From NCBI GenBank assembly GCA_023475265.1, contig JAMCWE010000162.1:1-64000 (forward strand): a stretch of DNA of 64,000 nucleotides, read 5' to 3'. Source of the stretch: Bacteroidota bacterium (GTDB lineage: Bacteria > Bacteroidota > Ignavibacteria > Ignavibacteriales > Ignavibacteriaceae). Positions 62,991-64,000 of the stretch are shown here, piece after piece. The position numbers were made by a program, and so were the translations under genes. How positions within the stretch are numbered: the first letter of the stretch is position 1; every line of letters starts with the position of its first letter. The notes beneath the pieces were generated by a model. The model saw only the letters and a program-made list of their open reading frames with translations, was not told where the DNA came from and did not search any database.

Positions 62991-64000
62991 TCACTTTAGC
63001 TTTAACATTTTATTAACTTGACTGAAATTGCTAGTTTCAAAGGAATAGAAATATACTCCGCTTGATACATCTTTCCCAAAATCATTTTTTCCATTCCATG
63101 TAACTGAATAGGTTCCGGCTGATTGAAAATTATTAGCAAGAGTAGTTACTTTTTTTCCTGAAATATCATAAATAATTAATTTAACTTCATCAGGTTTAGG
63201 AAGTTCATATTTAATAGTTGTGCTAGGATTAAATGGATTGGGATAATTTTGATACAGCTTAAATGTTTTGGGAATTTGTGTGCTTATTTCAATTGATGAA
63301 GTCACATTCTGTACAACTGCTCGCATGAAATATGTTTGACCCCATGAAGCCCAATTTGAACCATTAAAATTCCATGCTCTTCCATTTCCGCTTTTACTAT
63401 AACCAAACATTGGTTGATTTACGCCGTCAAATTTTATCCCTACAAAAAATTCATCGTTGGCTATTAGATTATAAGAACTTAAATCAGTTTCATCCCAACC
63501 AGGAATTGTGGAAATTGTTTTTGATGGAAGTGTAATATAATCATTACCAGGCTGGCCGTTAGCTGATTTTAAAATGATAGGTAAGTAAACAGCATTTCCT
63601 GATTGTACTCCGGTAAAGTAAATACTCATCTTAATTATCTTAACACCTTTAACGGGCGGAGTAATTTTATTTGCAGAAGCCATCCCGGCAACTGTCCATG
63701 CATAACCGCCGGCAGGAGTTCCACTATCATAACTTAAAAGAACTTGCCCCGAACCAATCGGAAGATTAGTTGAAAACAAGCCGCGGCCGTGAGTCGCTGC
63801 AAACATTGTATTATCAAAAGGGCGATAATCTAAATCAAGAGTAGCGACATTGGCAAAACCATTGTTATCCTGGATCCAATTAAGTCCGCCGTTTATTGTT
63901 GAAAATACTCCGAGATCGGTACCGATAAAAAGATTATCGTTTGCATACGGATTTATGATTAAACAATTAACCGGGATATTTGGTAAATCACCTGAAATGT
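62991..64000 (-). CDS. T9SS-sorted BNR-type protein, 5' end beyond window
   Basis: The leftward frame is open to the right edge, past an internal Met at 63806, so the visible 335 residues are the C-terminal part of a larger protein. Asp-box-like turns (GVFSTINGGLNW) and TMFAATHGRGLFST mark the end of a beta-propeller. A jelly-roll-like region follows (about 100-240), then the FlgD-like sorting domain (YQNYPNPFNPSTTI, LIIYDISGKKVTTLAN, KMLKLK). Probably exported by T9SS and surface bound. Function unknown. No overlap with secA, 134 bp away. Confidence 0.85.
   Translation of the reverse strand, partial: ISGDLPNIPVNCLIINPYANDNLFIGTDLGVFSTINGGLNWIQDNNGFANVATLDLDYRPFDNTMFAATHGRGLFSTNLPIGSGQVLLSYDSGTPAGGYAWTVAGMASANKITPPVKGVKIIKMSIYFTGVQSGNAVYLPIILKSANGQPGNDYITLPSKTISTIPGWDETDLSSYNLIANDEFFVGIKFDGVNQPMFGYSKSGNGRAWNFNGSNWASWGQTYFMRAVVQNVTSSIEISTQIPKTFKLYQNYPNPFNPSTTIKYELPKPDEVKLIIYDISGKKVTTLANNFQSAGTYSVTWNGKNDFGKDVSSGVYFYSFETSNFSQVNKMLKLK

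Overview
The window is a compact, AT-rich stretch of bacterial chromosome, about 90% coding, and most of it is transcribed leftward. It most likely belongs to the Ignavibacteria or a close relative in the Bacteroidota/Chlorobiota (FCB) group. The evidence is four secreted proteins, one of them broken, that end in the FlgD-like C-terminal domain with the motif YQNYPNPFNPSTTI and a terminal xxKKMIxLK; FCB-type Lgt signature residues; candidate TAnnTTTG promoter elements; and dispersed G-rich or GCATGA-type palindromes. I see no rRNA, tRNA, transposase, phage gene or CRISPR array.

Layout. (1) 1-5.3 kb is an accessory region: a partial unknown gene, a 21-bp minisatellite, a tandem pair of paralogous T9SS-sorted proteins of which one carries a single in-frame stop, and a T9SS-sorted S1/P1-like nuclease. 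(2) 5.4-11.7 kb holds housekeeping genes: rlmB, lgt, hisS, a PTS IIA gene, a TPR gene and a large Rossmann-fold protein of unknown role. (3) 11.8-18.4 kb is a nitrogen-oxide block. A six-gene leftward operon runs Rrf2 regulator, NapH-like ferredoxin, nirK fused to cytochrome c, nirV-like, SCO, ric, and is followed by a hemerythrin gene. An alpha-amylase remnant lies between ric and the hemerythrin gene. (4) 18.5-23.3 kb: OsmC, FmdB, YihY, purL and a glutamine amidotransferase. (5) 23.3-25 kb: a three-gene HipBST-like toxin-antitoxin module with three operators spaced exactly 71 bp apart.

(6) 25-36 kb is a complete beta-oxidation operon: acyl-CoA ligase, bifunctional hydroxyacyl-CoA dehydrogenase/hydratase, thiolase, acyl-CoA dehydrogenase, a DECR-like reductase and a thioesterase. 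It is divergent from a ScfR/RamB-like regulator. (7) 36-45.3 kb: ltaE, lnt, dedA, ispF, acyP, an EamA transporter, era, an ECF sigma/anti-sigma pair facing a small membrane protein across what look like three copies of one ECF promoter, and trxB. (8) 45.4-53.7 kb: queG, a Rieske protein, an MBL hydrolase, two tandem ferredoxins, the TPM/LemA pair, a YidD-like protein with two TPR partners, and a second acyl-CoA dehydrogenase. (9) 53.9-64 kb: rlmN, a TrmH-family methylase, an AlbA-domain protein, a GT51 transglycosylase, a SprE/PorW-like TPR lipoprotein, glnB, secA, and the 3' part of another T9SS cargo gene.

Together these describe a heterotroph with fatty-acid oxidation, nitrite respiration or NO detoxification, and type IX secretion. 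The most interesting signals are regulatory: the operator array at the HipBST-like module, the Rrf2 operator inside the nirK operon promoter, and the repeated TGTAACC-N15/16-GTC elements around the ECF sigma gene. All family assignments come from reading motifs by eye; no database search was run.
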